A DNA stretch of 33,885 bases. It comes from Chitinophagaceae bacterium. Lineage in GTDB: Bacteria > Bacteroidota > Bacteroidia > Chitinophagales > Chitinophagaceae. Numbering within the stretch: position 1 is the first letter of the stretch; every line of letters starts with the position of its first letter. This document shows, piece after piece, positions 1 through 8,862 of this stretch. Both the position numbers and the translations under genes were made by a program. The stretch spans positions 1 through 33,885 of the forward strand of contig JAQBNL010000023.1 of NCBI GenBank assembly GCA_028288585.1, written 5' to 3'. The notes below the pieces were generated by a model. The model searched no databases. It was not told where the DNA came from and saw only the letters and a list, made by a program, of their open reading frames with translations.

Positions 1-2615
1 CTGCTTACGGCGTAATACCGGCAGATGTTAGCGCTGCCCTTGCTGAACAAAATATACAGGCCGCCCCTGGTCAATTTGGAGAACAGGGAGGACAATCATT
101 TCAATATATCATCAAATACAAAGGGACATTAGTTGATACAACTGAGTTTGGAAATATTATTATACGATCAGTAGGAACGCAGCAACATGTACTTCGCCTC
201 CGTGATATTGCACGCATTCAATTGGGAGCAATGAGCTATGCGGTAGCCACCCGGACGAATAATAAACCGGCGGTTGCAGTCACCGTAATGCAATCTCCCG
301 GATCCAATGCACAACAGGTAATCCAGCAAACGCTTGCTGTATTGCAGAAGGACTCTTTATCTTTTCCGAAAGGGATTAAGTATGTTGTTTTATCAAATGC
401 CAATGATTTTTTAACTGCTTCTATTGATAAAGTGCTCCATACACTGGTGGAAGCTTTTATCCTTGTGTTCCTGGTGGTGTTGATCTTTTTACAAAATTTC
501 CGTTCCACTTTGATTCCCGCTATTGCAGTGCCTGTGGCCATTGTAGGAACTTTTTTCTTTTTAAATCTTTTGGAATTTACCATTAACCTGCTCACGCTTT
601 TTGCAATGATACTGGCAATAGGTATTGTGGTGGATGATGCGATAGTAGTAGTAGAAGCAGTACATGCCAAGCTGGACCAGGGTTACAAGTCAGCCAAAAA
701 AGCAAGCATTGATGCGATGAATGAAATATCAGGCGCAATTATTTCCATTACTCTTGTGATGGCAGCTGTGTTTGTTCCGGTTAGTTTTATCGGCGGATCG
801 GCAGGCGTTTTTTATAAGCAGTTTGGTTTAACGCTGGCCATAGCTATTGTTCTTTCAGCGATCAATGCACTTACGCTTAGCCCGGCCCTTTGCGCTTTAT
901 TCCTGAAGCCACATAATGACGAGCATAAAAAGAAAGGATTTATTCAAAGATTTTACACAGCATTTAATGCTGCTTTTTCTGCGGTAACAAACAAGTATAA
1001 AAGATCTGTCGGGTTTTTATCTCACAAGAAATGGATACCACTTTCAGCGATCGCTTTTTTTATAGCGGTGTTTATTTGGCTTAACAAAACCACACCTAAA
1101 AGTTTTGTTCCGGCAGAAGACCTTGGTGTGCTTACCGTTGATGTTAGTTTGCCACCTGCTGCTTCGCTGGAGCGTACTGATTCTGTTGTACGGCAGATAG
1201 AAAAAATTGCCCATACTGTACCGGAAATAAACAACGTAATTGCTATTGTGGGAAGTGGAGCATTAGGCGGAAATGGAAGTAATTATGGAAGAGTAGTGAT
1301 GAGGCTTCAAACATGGACTCAAAGAAAAAGAAATGTGCAGGCAATTATTACTGAACTAAAAAGCAAAAGCAGTGGGATCAATGAAGCAAAGATCACATTT
1401 CTTACCCCACCTCCCATCCAGGGTTTTGGTAACACATCAGGATTTTCTTTACAACTTGAAGACAGGACCGGTGGAGACATTGCCATGTTTTATAAAGTAG
1501 CTACCGATTTTTTAAAAGTGCTGAACCAGCGGCCCGAAATTCAATTTGCCTCCACTCCTTTTAGTCCAAACTTTCCTCAATATTTATTAAACGTAGATGT
1601 GGCAAAAGTAAAAGCAGCAGGATTAAATGTGAGTGATATTCTCGGTGCTATGCAGGGTTATTTTGGCGGGGTGTATGCCTCTAATTTCAACCAGTTCGGA
1701 CAGCAGTTCCGGGTGATGTTCCAGGCAGATCCTGTATACCGTGCCAAACCGGAAAACCTCAATTCTATATTCGTGCGGAATGCAAGTGGTGCTATGGCGC
1801 CCATCACTGAATTTGTATCGTTGGAAAATACGTATGGCCCACAAACTATTTCACGGTTTAATTTATTTACAGCTATCAGTATCACCGGCAGTCCAAATCC
1901 GGGGTACAGTTCCGGCAATGCTATAACCGCAATTCAACAGGTAGCTGCACAAACATTACCTGCCGGATATAGCTATGAATATTCCGCCCTCACACGACAA
2001 GAGTTATCAGCAGGTAGCCAGACCACTTTCATTTTTTTACTCTGTCTTGTTTTTGTTTACTTCCTCTTAAGTGCACAATATGAAAGTTATATTCTTCCGT
2101 TTTCAATATTGTTGACCTTACCCATTGGTCTTGCAGGTGCTTTCCTCTTTGCAAAAATTTTCGGCATAGACAATAATATTTATGTACAAATAACGCTCAT
2201 CATGCTTATCGGATTGCTTGCAAAAAATGCGATCCTGATAGTACAGTTTGCGGTAGAGAGAAGGAGAAACGGTATGCCGATAATACAAGCCGCTTTAGAG
2301 GGAGCACAGGCAAGATTGCGTCCTATATTAATGACCTCTTTTGCATTTATTCTTGGATTGCTTCCATTGATGCTGGCATCCGGCGCAGGAGCAAATGGTA
2401 ATCACGCCATAGGTACCGGTGCTATAGGAGGTATGTTGATAGGAACAACCTTTGGAATTTTTATCACTCCTGTTCTCTTTATTATTTTTCAATCACTCCA
2501 GGAAAGAATAAGTGGTCCGCCTAAACGGTATGATGATGAGGATGACATTGAAGAAAAAAATATTATTCGCTCTTCTGCCAATTTGCAAACCCCTGAGATT
2601 GGTAATGAAGTTTAA
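1..2615 (+). CDS. RND multidrug efflux permease, HAE1/AcrB-type (5' end outside window)
   Basis: This is the inner-membrane proton/drug antiporter of a tripartite RND pump. The frame is open from base 3, so the gene starts before the window; 870 residues are visible against roughly 1,050 for the family. A TTG/ATG start near 222-231 would be false, because AcrB porter-domain sequence continues upstream of it. Direct evidence: the TM4 motif GIVVDDAIVVVEA (bases about 621-660) carries the paired Asp of the proton relay, and GLLAKNAILIVQFA (about 2212-2253) carries the TM10 Lys. Both membrane blocks have the expected hydrophobic helices, and the protein ends in a short charged cytoplasmic tail. 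It overlaps or abuts the outer-membrane channel gene; the membrane-fusion protein is presumably upstream. The substrate cannot be read from the sequence. Confidence 0.95.
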   Translation, partial: AYGVIPADVSAALAEQNIQAAPGQFGEQGGQSFQYIIKYKGTLVDTTEFGNIIIRSVGTQQHVLRLRDIARIQLGAMSYAVATRTNNKPAVAVTVMQSPGSNAQQVIQQTLAVLQKDSLSFPKGIKYVVLSNANDFLTASIDKVLHTLVEAFILVFLVVLIFLQNFRSTLIPAIAVPVAIVGTFFFLNLLEFTINLLTLFAMILAIGIVVDDAIVVVEAVHAKLDQGYKSAKKASIDAMNEISGAIISITLVMAAVFVPVSFIGGSAGVFYKQFGLTLAIAIVLSAINALTLSPALCALFLKPHNDEHKKKGFIQRFYTAFNAAFSAVTNKYKRSVGFLSHKKWIPLSAIAFFIAVFIWLNKTTPKSFVPAEDLGVLTVDVSLPPAASLERTDSVVRQIEKIAHTVPEINNVIAIVGSGALGGNGSNYGRVVMRLQTWTQRKRNVQAIITELKSKSSGINEAKITFLTPPPIQGFGNTSGFSLQLEDRTGGDIAMFYKVATDFLKVLNQRPEIQFASTPFSPNFPQYLLNVDVAKVKAAGLNVSDILGAMQGYFGGVYASNFNQFGQQFRVMFQADPVYRAKPENLNSIFVRNASGAMAPITEFVSLENTYGPQTISRFNLFTAISITGSPNPGYSSGNAITAIQQVAAQTLPAGYSYEYSALTRQELSAGSQTTFIFLLCLVFVYFLLSAQYESYILPFSILLTLPIGLAGAFLFAKIFGIDNNIYVQITLIMLIGLLAKNAILIVQFAVERRRNGMPIIQAALEGAQARLRPILMTSFAFILGLLPLMLASGAGANGNHAIGTGAIGGMLIGTTFGIFITPVLFIIFQSLQERISGPPKRYDDEDDIEEKNIIRSSANLQTPEIGNEV

Positions 2616-2625
2616 ATTATTATTT

Positions 2626-4011
2626 ATGAAAAAGCAACCGGTAATATATTTTCTTTTTAGTCTTACGATAATTGCGGCATCATGTTCGGTAACTAAACCA
2701 TACCAGTCACCTGTTATTGAAAAACAAAATTTATATCGTGACCAATCCTCAACCGATACAAACAACATAGCCAATTTGCACTGGACAGAAATATTCACAG
2801 ATACTTTGTTGCAGAATCTTATCCAGGAAGGTATTGACAACAACCTTGATCTAAAAATTGCTTATTCACGTACACGGCAGGCACAGGCTTATTTTGAACA
2901 AAGCAGGCTGGCATTTTTACCGAATGTAAATGCAGGAGCTTCTGTTTTCGAGGGTAAAACATCCGGTAGTAAAACTTCAACGGCATCAAACAGTTCGCTC
3001 AACATACAGTTGGGAATCACTTCAAATTGGGAAGCCGATCTGTGGGGCAAATTAAAAAGTATGAAACAAGCTTCACTGGCTTCTGTACTGCAAAGCGAAG
3101 CGTACTCAAGAGCTGTTCAGACGGATATGTTAGGAGGCGTTGCAAACTATTATTATACATTGCTGGTGCTTGACGAGGAGTTAAAAATTACAGAAGAGTC
3201 AGTTAAAAACTGGATCAGTACAGTTGATATTATGAAAGCCTTAAAAGTGGCTGATGTAGTTACGGAGGCAGCAGTTGTTCAAAGCGAAGCCAGCAGGTAT
3301 GCTGTGGAGGTAACCATTCCTGATCTGAAACAATCCATACGACAGGTGGAAAATGCGCTGAGTATTTTGATAGGGAGAGTGCCGGGTACAATAAAACGAA
3401 GTGAGCTTTCCAAACAAAAAACAGTAACATATTTAAATACCGGTGTTCCTGCACAATTGCTTTCCAATAGGCCGGATGTGCTGGAGGCAGAATTGAATTA
3501 TCGTTATAATTTTGAATTGACGAATGTGGCCCGTACCTATTTTTATCCCGACCTTGTTATTTCAGCATCCGGAGGTTTTAGTGCCTCTTCATTCTCCAAA
3601 CTCTTTAACCCATTATCATTGGTTGGCAGTATTGCAGGTGGTTTAACGCTGCCCATTTTTAGCCAGGGTATAAACAAAACAAGATTGAAAGTAACGCAGG
3701 AAGGACAGCAACAAGCCCTGCTTGGTTTTCAAAATATTTTATTGATAGCAGGGCAGGAAGTTTCTGATGATATGACTGCTTACCAAAGCACGCTTGAAAA
3801 AACAAATCTCCGTGATAGCCAGATAATGAATTTGCAGAAAGCTGTAGAGTACACCCAATTGTTGGTACGGTATGGTTCCGCAAATTATACAGAAGTATTA
3901 ACCGCGGAGCAAAGCCTGTTGTCTGCACAAATAAACCAGGTGAATGACCGGTTAAAGCAGCTACAGGCTGTTGTGAATTTATATCGCGATTTAGGAGGTG
4001 GATGGAAGTAA
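2626..4011 (+). CDS. Outer-membrane efflux channel lipoprotein (OprM/NodT/TolC family)
   Basis: This is the outer-membrane exit duct for the RND pump just upstream. From the ATG at 2626 it is 461 aa and begins with a lipoprotein signal, MKKQPVIYFLFSLTIIAASC, with Cys20 the likely lipidated residue; the lipobox (I-A-A-S-C) is somewhat weak. An in-frame ATG at 2605 overlaps the permease stop (2613-2615) and would add seven residues; the cleaner signal peptide favours 2626. The body shows the family's duplicated alpha-hairpin/beta-barrel pattern, with the typical LLSNRPDVLEAE motif near bases 3457-3489 and an Ala/Gln-rich C-terminal helix ending in NLYRDLGGGWK. Tight spacing indicates an operon with the permease. 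Confidence 0.93.
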   Translation: MKKQPVIYFLFSLTIIAASCSVTKPYQSPVIEKQNLYRDQSSTDTNNIANLHWTEIFTDTLLQNLIQEGIDNNLDLKIAYSRTRQAQAYFEQSRLAFLPNVNAGASVFEGKTSGSKTSTASNSSLNIQLGITSNWEADLWGKLKSMKQASLASVLQSEAYSRAVQTDMLGGVANYYYTLLVLDEELKITEESVKNWISTVDIMKALKVADVVTEAAVVQSEASRYAVEVTIPDLKQSIRQVENALSILIGRVPGTIKRSELSKQKTVTYLNTGVPAQLLSNRPDVLEAELNYRYNFELTNVARTYFYPDLVISASGGFSASSFSKLFNPLSLVGSIAGGLTLPIFSQGINKTRLKVTQEGQQQALLGFQNILLIAGQEVSDDMTAYQSTLEKTNLRDSQIMNLQKAVEYTQLLVRYGSANYTEVLTAEQSLLSAQINQVNDRLKQLQAVVNLYRDLGGGWK

Positions 4012-4031
4012 TTTATTTATGAAATGAAATA

Positions 4032-4700
4032 ATGAGAATGGAAAAAGGAATAACGATTATGACAACAAACATCAGGAAATATATAGGGAAAAGAAAATAT
4101 GAAATCTTATTAGTGAGCTTACTGGTACTAATGTTCGGCGTACGCCCAACCAGTGTCAATCCATTTCTTCCGATACAGGTTATGGTGGTGGGTACAATAA
4201 TATTTTATGACCGTAGGTTTTTATGGTACATGATAGTTGGATTACTAACGGTTACAATAGCTCTTTTTTTTGCGTCGCACATATTTCACGTTGAAGCAAT
4301 TAACAGCCGTAGTTTGTTAGGCATAACATTCATTATATATTTTATAATAATTACTGTAGAAGTTTTTAGAAGAATATTAGCAGTAGATAGAGTTGCACCG
4401 GAAATAATTTCTGCCGTTCTGTGTGGATTTATAATGCTTTGTTTTATTGGCTGTTTCTTATTTGATTTTATCGAGACATATACCCATGGCTCATTTTCTG
4501 GATTAGGAGAAAGTAAAAGGAAGTTAAATACCTTACTATATTTTAGTGTAAGCAACCAACTTACACTGGGATTTGGAGATATTGTTCCCATATCATTTTT
4601 TGCAAGAAAGGCAGTTATGTTTATGGGACTTGTTGGACATTTTTATACAGTGTTGGTTACAGCTATTATAATTGGGAAATATATAAACCAGAGGAAATAA
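4032..4700 (+). CDS. Potassium-channel-like integral membrane protein (Ion_trans_2 pore)
   Basis: This is a 222-aa inner-membrane protein with about five to six hydrophobic segments (roughly residues 24-38, 45-60, 62-82, 95-112, 127-147 and 192-215). Before the last helix lies a re-entrant pore loop with TLGFGD at residues 178-183, the equivalent of the K+ selectivity filter TVGYGD. No arginine-ladder voltage sensor and no C-terminal RCK or cyclic-nucleotide domain are visible, so gating is unknown. Alternative starts are ATG 4038 and ATG 4059; the last has an AAAGGA stretch about 10 bases upstream and still keeps every helix. It lies 20 bases after the efflux channel gene and may share its transcript. 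That it conducts K+ is inferred from the filter. Confidence 0.8.
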   Translation: MRMEKGITIMTTNIRKYIGKRKYEILLVSLLVLMFGVRPTSVNPFLPIQVMVVGTIIFYDRRFLWYMIVGLLTVTIALFFASHIFHVEAINSRSLLGITFIIYFIIITVEVFRRILAVDRVAPEIISAVLCGFIMLCFIGCFLFDFIETYTHGSFSGLGESKRKLNTLLYFSVSNQLTLGFGDIVPISFFARKAVMFMGLVGHFYTVLVTAIIIGKYINQRK

Positions 4701-4795
4701 GAAAAGAATTTATTAGGAGAGGTAAAAAATAATATTTTCAGATGGCAGTTTGTAAATTCCTGCTAATTATATATAAGTATTTTGTCGCTCAAAAA

Positions 4796-4849
4796 GCCTG
4801 TGGTTCTGCTCCTATATTCGAACAATATTTTGGAGCTATTGAATCAGGC
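4796..4849 (+). other. Nested three-stem hairpin upstream of the surface-protein gene
   Basis: Three concentric complementary segments are visible: GCCTG 4796-4800 with CAGGC 4845-4849, GCTCC 4808-4812 with GGAGC 4832-4836, and ATATT 4814-4818 with AATAT 4824-4828, closing a CGAAC loop. There is no T-run after it, so it is not a normal intrinsic terminator. It lies upstream of the predicted promoter, so it would be in the 3' end of the channel transcript, or be a DNA element or small RNA. Confidence 0.4.
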
Positions 4850-4879
4850 AATCAAAATAGTAGAAATTGATTGCAATTT

Positions 4880-4919
4880 GTAGTTAATAAACTACGTTAT
4901 ACAATAAGGCCTATATTTG
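4880..4919 (+). promoter_or_regulatory. Bacteroidota-type promoter with an operator-like palindrome
   Basis: TATATTTG at 4912-4919 matches the Bacteroidota -7 consensus TAnnTTTG exactly and sits 36 bases before the ATG at 4955. About where a -33 element would lie there is a perfect inverted repeat, GTAGTT-AATA-AACTAC (4880-4895), which could be a regulator site. No clear TTTG -33 box was found. Confidence 0.6.
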
Positions 4920-4954
4920 TTTTTTTATGCACTCTAAAAATCCTGTATCTTATA

Positions 4955-7900
4955 ATGAAGACCTTACTCGTTATAGCAGCGCTTTGCTGCTACTCTTACC
5001 AACTAAGTGCACAAACCCCCGGAATTATTGTAAGACCGTCCGGAACCAGCGGTCCGGTTGTTTTAGATCCGAATGGGGATGGCTATACTTCCATTAATAC
5101 TTCAGGCTTTGGAACAAGCGATATTACAAACAGCGAAATTGCATATAAACTTGTACCTCCTCTTATAAATGAACCAACTGGTGACCTGTTGCGGGGGCCA
5201 AGCGGTCAATTCAGCGATATAGTTAGAACATTAGATGGCAGTGGTTTTTATTTATTTAATGACGGCACCAATTTATTATGCAGGATAAGAATGGGAGGAA
5301 TAGTTAGCGGATCAAAAGGATATAGTGTGTTGATAGACACCGATCAAAAGTTCGGCCCTTCAGGTCCTGATGCTGATCCTAATTACCAGGCTGCTACTAC
5401 AGGAGTAAATGGTAACCCGGGATTTGAATTAGAGGTAGTGTATGAAACCAACTTCAGAGTAGCAGTTTATAATGTAGATGGAACAAGTTCACCTGTATTA
5501 CTTAACTCTTATTTATTAGATACACATTCGCAAATTTCTGTTGCAGCTACAACTGATGGAGCTAATGCTGATTATTTCTATGATTTCTTTGTTCCCTTTT
5601 CTGCATTGGGAATAAGTTCCACAACACCTATACGTATTGTTGCAACAACTGTTATGGCGCCACAGGCAGCCATTGGCGGCCCCAAGTCTGATATTTATGG
5701 TGTAAGCGGCAATAATTATATGACTGAATGGATAGATGTAATAACCCACCAGCCATTTTTTAAACTTACCGATATTACAGGCGGAGGAGGAGGAATTGGC
5801 TCAACCTGTACAGCGCCTCCGGTAGTAAATGAATCTATTGCACCATCTGCAGTTAACGTAACAGGCACATGGACAAAATCTCCTTACTCTTTAATTACCT
5901 CCGCAACTATAACATTATATAAAAATGGTGTTTCGATAGGGACTACAACGGTTACATCAGGCGGAACATGGTCAATCAATGTATCAGGTTTAGCAAACAA
6001 TGATGTGATAACAGCAAAGGCGCAATCAGCAGGTGAATCGCAATGCCTTACCAGCAATGAGGTAATTGTAAATGGCTGCACAACTTCCACGCATACAGCA
6101 ACACCTGTAATTACCTGTTCTTCCAATCGTGGCTTTGAAGGAACAATGGCATCAGGCGCAACACTAACATTATATAAGTTAACATCCGCCGGTTATATTT
6201 TATTTGCTAATGATGCAACAACAACTTATAAAATAAGTTACCCAACCCTTACCACATGGCGATATGATGATGTTAATGTACAATCGGGATCAGCGTGTAC
6301 AGGCGGCCCTTCTGATATACCAACAGGCTCATACATGGCTGTGGCAGATGTTGCAGGAAGCTGTACATCATTGCCGGCATCTGTATGTATTTCCGGAACA
6401 ACAGCCCCGCTAACACCAACCGTTACATCATTTCTTGTTGATGGCGCATCAACTATCAATGGAACTGCTGCTGCAAACTCAGGTGTGAACTTATGGGTTG
6501 ATGGTTATTTTATTCAATCAGTTACAGCAAATTCAGGAGGAGTTTTTACTTTCAATCTCACAAAAAAATTACAGGTAAACCAACAGGTTGAAATAAATTG
6601 TGCTGCAACAGGAAGTTGTATCAGCAGTTCGTTCATAAGGAGTGTAACCTGTTACATGGCAGCACCGGTAATAACTGCAAATACAAATTCGCAGGTGGTA
6701 GTTGGCGCACAACTTACAGGTACCTCCGATGCCGTTGCAGGAACAACAATAACAGTTTATACTTCTGGTAATGCAATTGTTGGAACTGCCCTTGTGCAGG
6801 CAAATGGTACATGGGCTCTTGCTTCACCTGTTATAACAACATCAACATCATATTATGCTAAATGTACAGGAACTGTTTGCGGCAGCAGTGCTGCATCTAA
6901 TACAGTTTCCTCAGCGCCTCAAACAAGCAATGCAAGATGTGGAACTATCACAGGCCCGGTAAGTGAAGCTGCAACTTCAGTAGCAGGAACAATCACTTCC
7001 GCTGTTGCTAATACTGTTGTTACATTATATGTTGATGGAATTGCAGAAGGCGCAACAACCATTTCAGGAACGGCATGGAGCATACCGGTGAATACAACAG
7101 TTAACAATACAATTTATTCAGGAGCGGTATTATCTATAGGTATAGCAGAACCGGCAACAGTTGAATTTATTTGTGGTGCTTCAATTACCATAGGTTGCAC
7201 TCCCCCATCCACACCTTTAATAAGCCCTGCCAGTACATCTATCATTGCGGGTCAAAAAGTTACTTATACCGTTTCCTCATCCCAGCCAGGTATTTTATAT
7301 TCATTGAGAAACAATTCAGATACTACAAATGTTGGAGCCTCTTCTTTTGGAAATGGCTCTTCCATAACTTTGCTATCTGATGCATTTAATATACCAGGTA
7401 CCTACACAATAAAAGTGAAGTCAATTTCTTTTTCAGGAGCAAATTGCGATGCCGGTGCTACAGCAACCATTGCCGTAACAGGAACATTACCCCTTTCAAT
7501 ACTTAGCTTTGCCGGGAAATATAATAATGGCATTGCACGGCTAAACTGGACAACAGCTTATGAAAAAGATGTAAAACTATTTGAGATAGAGAAAAGCTAT
7601 ACAGGAAGTAATTTTTATAAAGCCGGTTATGTAAATGCAATTGCGGGCAATCAAACTAATCAAAGTTATTCTTACAATGATTCCTCAATACTTTCCCGGA
7701 TTGTTTACTACAGGATAAAGATGATTAACAATGATCTTTCATTTAAGTACAGTGATGTAATTGCAATGTACACCGATAAAGATATTTCTGTAAGCACTGT
7801 AAATCCAAACCCATTTAAGGAGAGCGTTACTGTTACCATTAATGCAGAAAGAAATATGCTTCTTATCATTTCTATCTCTGATATGATGGGCAGAAAAGTA

Positions 7901-8041
7901 AGATCAGTAAGTTATGCGGCCCATGCCGGAATTAACCTTGTAAATATTAATGCACTTAATAATTTGTCTAAAGGCACTTATCTTCTCGAAATAAATTCTG
8001 CGGGAGAAAGAATATGCAGGCAAACGATAATTAAAAATTAA
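4955..8041 (+). CDS. T9SS-exported surface protein with Ig-like repeats and type A sorting domain
   Basis: The ATG at 4955 gives 1,028 aa with a clear signal peptide, MKTLLVIAALCCYSYQLSA, likely cut before Gln20. The open frame extends upstream to a TTG at 4871, but that stretch spans the promoter. Residues about 20-285 form a beta-rich N-terminal domain with DPNGDG and DTDQ acidic loops. Residues about 287-845 are Thr/Ser/Gly-rich tandem Ig-like (Big-type) modules such as GTWSINVSGLANND, each with a few Cys. Residues about 846-945 are the linker module common before the sorting signal (WTTAYEKDVKLFEIEKS). The last 80 residues are a Por-secretion C-terminal domain starting NPNPFKESVTVTI and ending GTYLLEINSAGERICRQTIIKN-like. 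Probably an adhesin or matrix protein; no catalytic motif was seen. Confidence 0.85.
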   Translation: MKTLLVIAALCCYSYQLSAQTPGIIVRPSGTSGPVVLDPNGDGYTSINTSGFGTSDITNSEIAYKLVPPLINEPTGDLLRGPSGQFSDIVRTLDGSGFYLFNDGTNLLCRIRMGGIVSGSKGYSVLIDTDQKFGPSGPDADPNYQAATTGVNGNPGFELEVVYETNFRVAVYNVDGTSSPVLLNSYLLDTHSQISVAATTDGANADYFYDFFVPFSALGISSTTPIRIVATTVMAPQAAIGGPKSDIYGVSGNNYMTEWIDVITHQPFFKLTDITGGGGGIGSTCTAPPVVNESIAPSAVNVTGTWTKSPYSLITSATITLYKNGVSIGTTTVTSGGTWSINVSGLANNDVITAKAQSAGESQCLTSNEVIVNGCTTSTHTATPVITCSSNRGFEGTMASGATLTLYKLTSAGYILFANDATTTYKISYPTLTTWRYDDVNVQSGSACTGGPSDIPTGSYMAVADVAGSCTSLPASVCISGTTAPLTPTVTSFLVDGASTINGTAAANSGVNLWVDGYFIQSVTANSGGVFTFNLTKKLQVNQQVEINCAATGSCISSSFIRSVTCYMAAPVITANTNSQVVVGAQLTGTSDAVAGTTITVYTSGNAIVGTALVQANGTWALASPVITTSTSYYAKCTGTVCGSSAASNTVSSAPQTSNARCGTITGPVSEAATSVAGTITSAVANTVVTLYVDGIAEGATTISGTAWSIPVNTTVNNTIYSGAVLSIGIAEPATVEFICGASITIGCTPPSTPLISPASTSIIAGQKVTYTVSSSQPGILYSLRNNSDTTNVGASSFGNGSSITLLSDAFNIPGTYTIKVKSISFSGANCDAGATATIAVTGTLPLSILSFAGKYNNGIARLNWTTAYEKDVKLFEIEKSYTGSNFYKAGYVNAIAGNQTNQSYSYNDSSILSRIVYYRIKMINNDLSFKYSDVIAMYTDKDISVSTVNPNPFKESVTVTINAERNMLLIISISDMMGRKVRSVSYAAHAGINLVNINALNNLSKGTYLLEINSAGERICRQTIIKN

Positions 8042-8091
8042 TAGAAAAATTATTTATTCCAGTTATTACCATGCAATGAGGTAGTAAAATC

Positions 8092-8126
8092 AAAAAGCCC
8101 GCAAACACTGGATTCACGGGCTTTTT
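8092..8126 (+). terminator. Strong intrinsic terminator of the surface-protein gene
   Basis: AAAAAGCCCG (8092-8101) and CGGGCTTTTT (8117-8126) are perfect inverted arms around a 15-base loop, giving a GC stem and flanking A/T runs. The symmetry means it could stop transcription from both sides. It lies 50 bases after the stop codon. Confidence 0.9.
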
Positions 8127-8149
8127 ACTTCTTTTGAAATTGATTTTTG

Positions 8150-8174
8150 TGGAGCCGCAGGGAGTAACACCCTA
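8150..8174 (-). other. tRNA 3'-end-like fragment (possible old attachment site)
   Basis: Read on the minus strand, this ends in CGGCTCCA preceded by a five-pair stem (TAGGG/CCCTG, the first pair a wobble) and a 7-base loop, TGTTACT. This is the geometry of a tRNA T-arm plus the acceptor 3' strand. The loop has lost the TTCGANT consensus, and no D-arm, anticodon arm or 5' acceptor strand lies in the next 80 bases. It is a fragment, not a functional tRNA, or a chance likeness. Such fragments often mark integrase attachment sites. Confidence 0.25.
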
Positions 8175-8261
8175 TCGCTAAATACATTAGAAATCAATAT
8201 TTTAAGGAAGTCTGAGTTTACTAACTCACGAATTACTCACTAAAATCAATTGTCAGAGTAA

Positions 8262-8589
8262 TGCAAATCCTATTTCAAAAATACAATTCTTCTTAAAGAT
8301 GTTATAGAAATAATTTAAAAAAAAATAACATTGGTATCCAAAAAGGAATGAAGGGAGATTGCAACATTGACAAAAGAGAAAGGGAAATACTGCAACTGAT
8401 CACCTTTAATTTAACGAGCAAGCCAATTGCTCATAAATTATTTCTCAGTTTGCAAAGCATTGAATTTCACGCTCCAATTTATTATTGAAACCGAAAGTAA
8501 AGAAATGCAACAACGCTGTTCAAAAAAACAATGCAAATGAATTATTTGGATATAGTATTTTGACCAAAACAGTTCTAAAATTTTGTTGA
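8262..8589 (+). pseudogene. NarL/LuxR-family response regulator remnant, frameshifted and truncated
   Basis: Three reading frames together spell the end of a two-component response regulator. Bases 8262-8315 give CKSYFKNTILLKDVIEII, like the end of a receiver domain (the Lys-Asn-Thr motif), then a stop. Bases 8363-8470 give a typical LuxR/GerE helix-turn-helix: DKREREILQLITFNLTSK, then PIAHKLFLSLQSIEFH. There, CACGC in place of an expected CACCGC shifts the frame; from 8470 the adjacent frame continues RSNLLLKPKVKKCNNAVQ to a stop at 8587-8589, matching the C-terminal helices of the domain. The rest of the receiver domain is absent. It cannot make a working regulator. Confidence 0.7.
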
Positions 8590-8862
8590 TAATGACTGAG
8601 ATAAAAGTTGCCCGGTATAGCATTTTTAACAACCGTAGTAATGGTAAAATACGTTGCTGTGCGCACAAAAATCCCGGGAGTAGAAGTTACATATAAGTAT
8701 TCATTACTTCCTGGCCATCAGTGACAAATCTTTTTATATGATACACCCTACACTTTTGTGTTGGCTTAATTAATACCTGCATTACCATCCTGTGCATACA
8801 TACACCTACAACAACAAACAGAACCATCATTCCGATGATTTTTAGGCTGCGATGGGGAGTAA
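8590..8862. other. Gap without a convincing gene
   Basis: Two very short plus-strand frames, ATG 8592 (34 codons) and ATG 8641 (27 codons), overlap in different frames and have ordinary-looking codons. A minus-strand frame runs through with a hydrophobic stretch. None has a recognisable domain or a start signal. It is most likely decayed coding sequence continuous with the remnants on both sides. Confidence 0.5.

Larger units (their letters stand above)
4701..4954. other. Intergenic region holding a nested hairpin, a short palindrome and a promoter
   Basis: No gene is supported in these 254 bases. They hold the nested hairpin at 4796-4849, the inverted repeat at 4880-4895 and the -7 promoter element at 4912-4919, each listed separately. 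No poly-T terminator follows the channel gene. Confidence 0.7.

Noticed and set aside
222-2615. Efflux permease starting at the TTG at 222
   Set aside because: The same frame is open back to base 3 and encodes AcrB-like porter sequence, so the true start is before the window.
8438-8668. Minus-strand frame of 76 codons
   Set aside because: It is the complement of the readable LuxR helix-turn-helix remnant.
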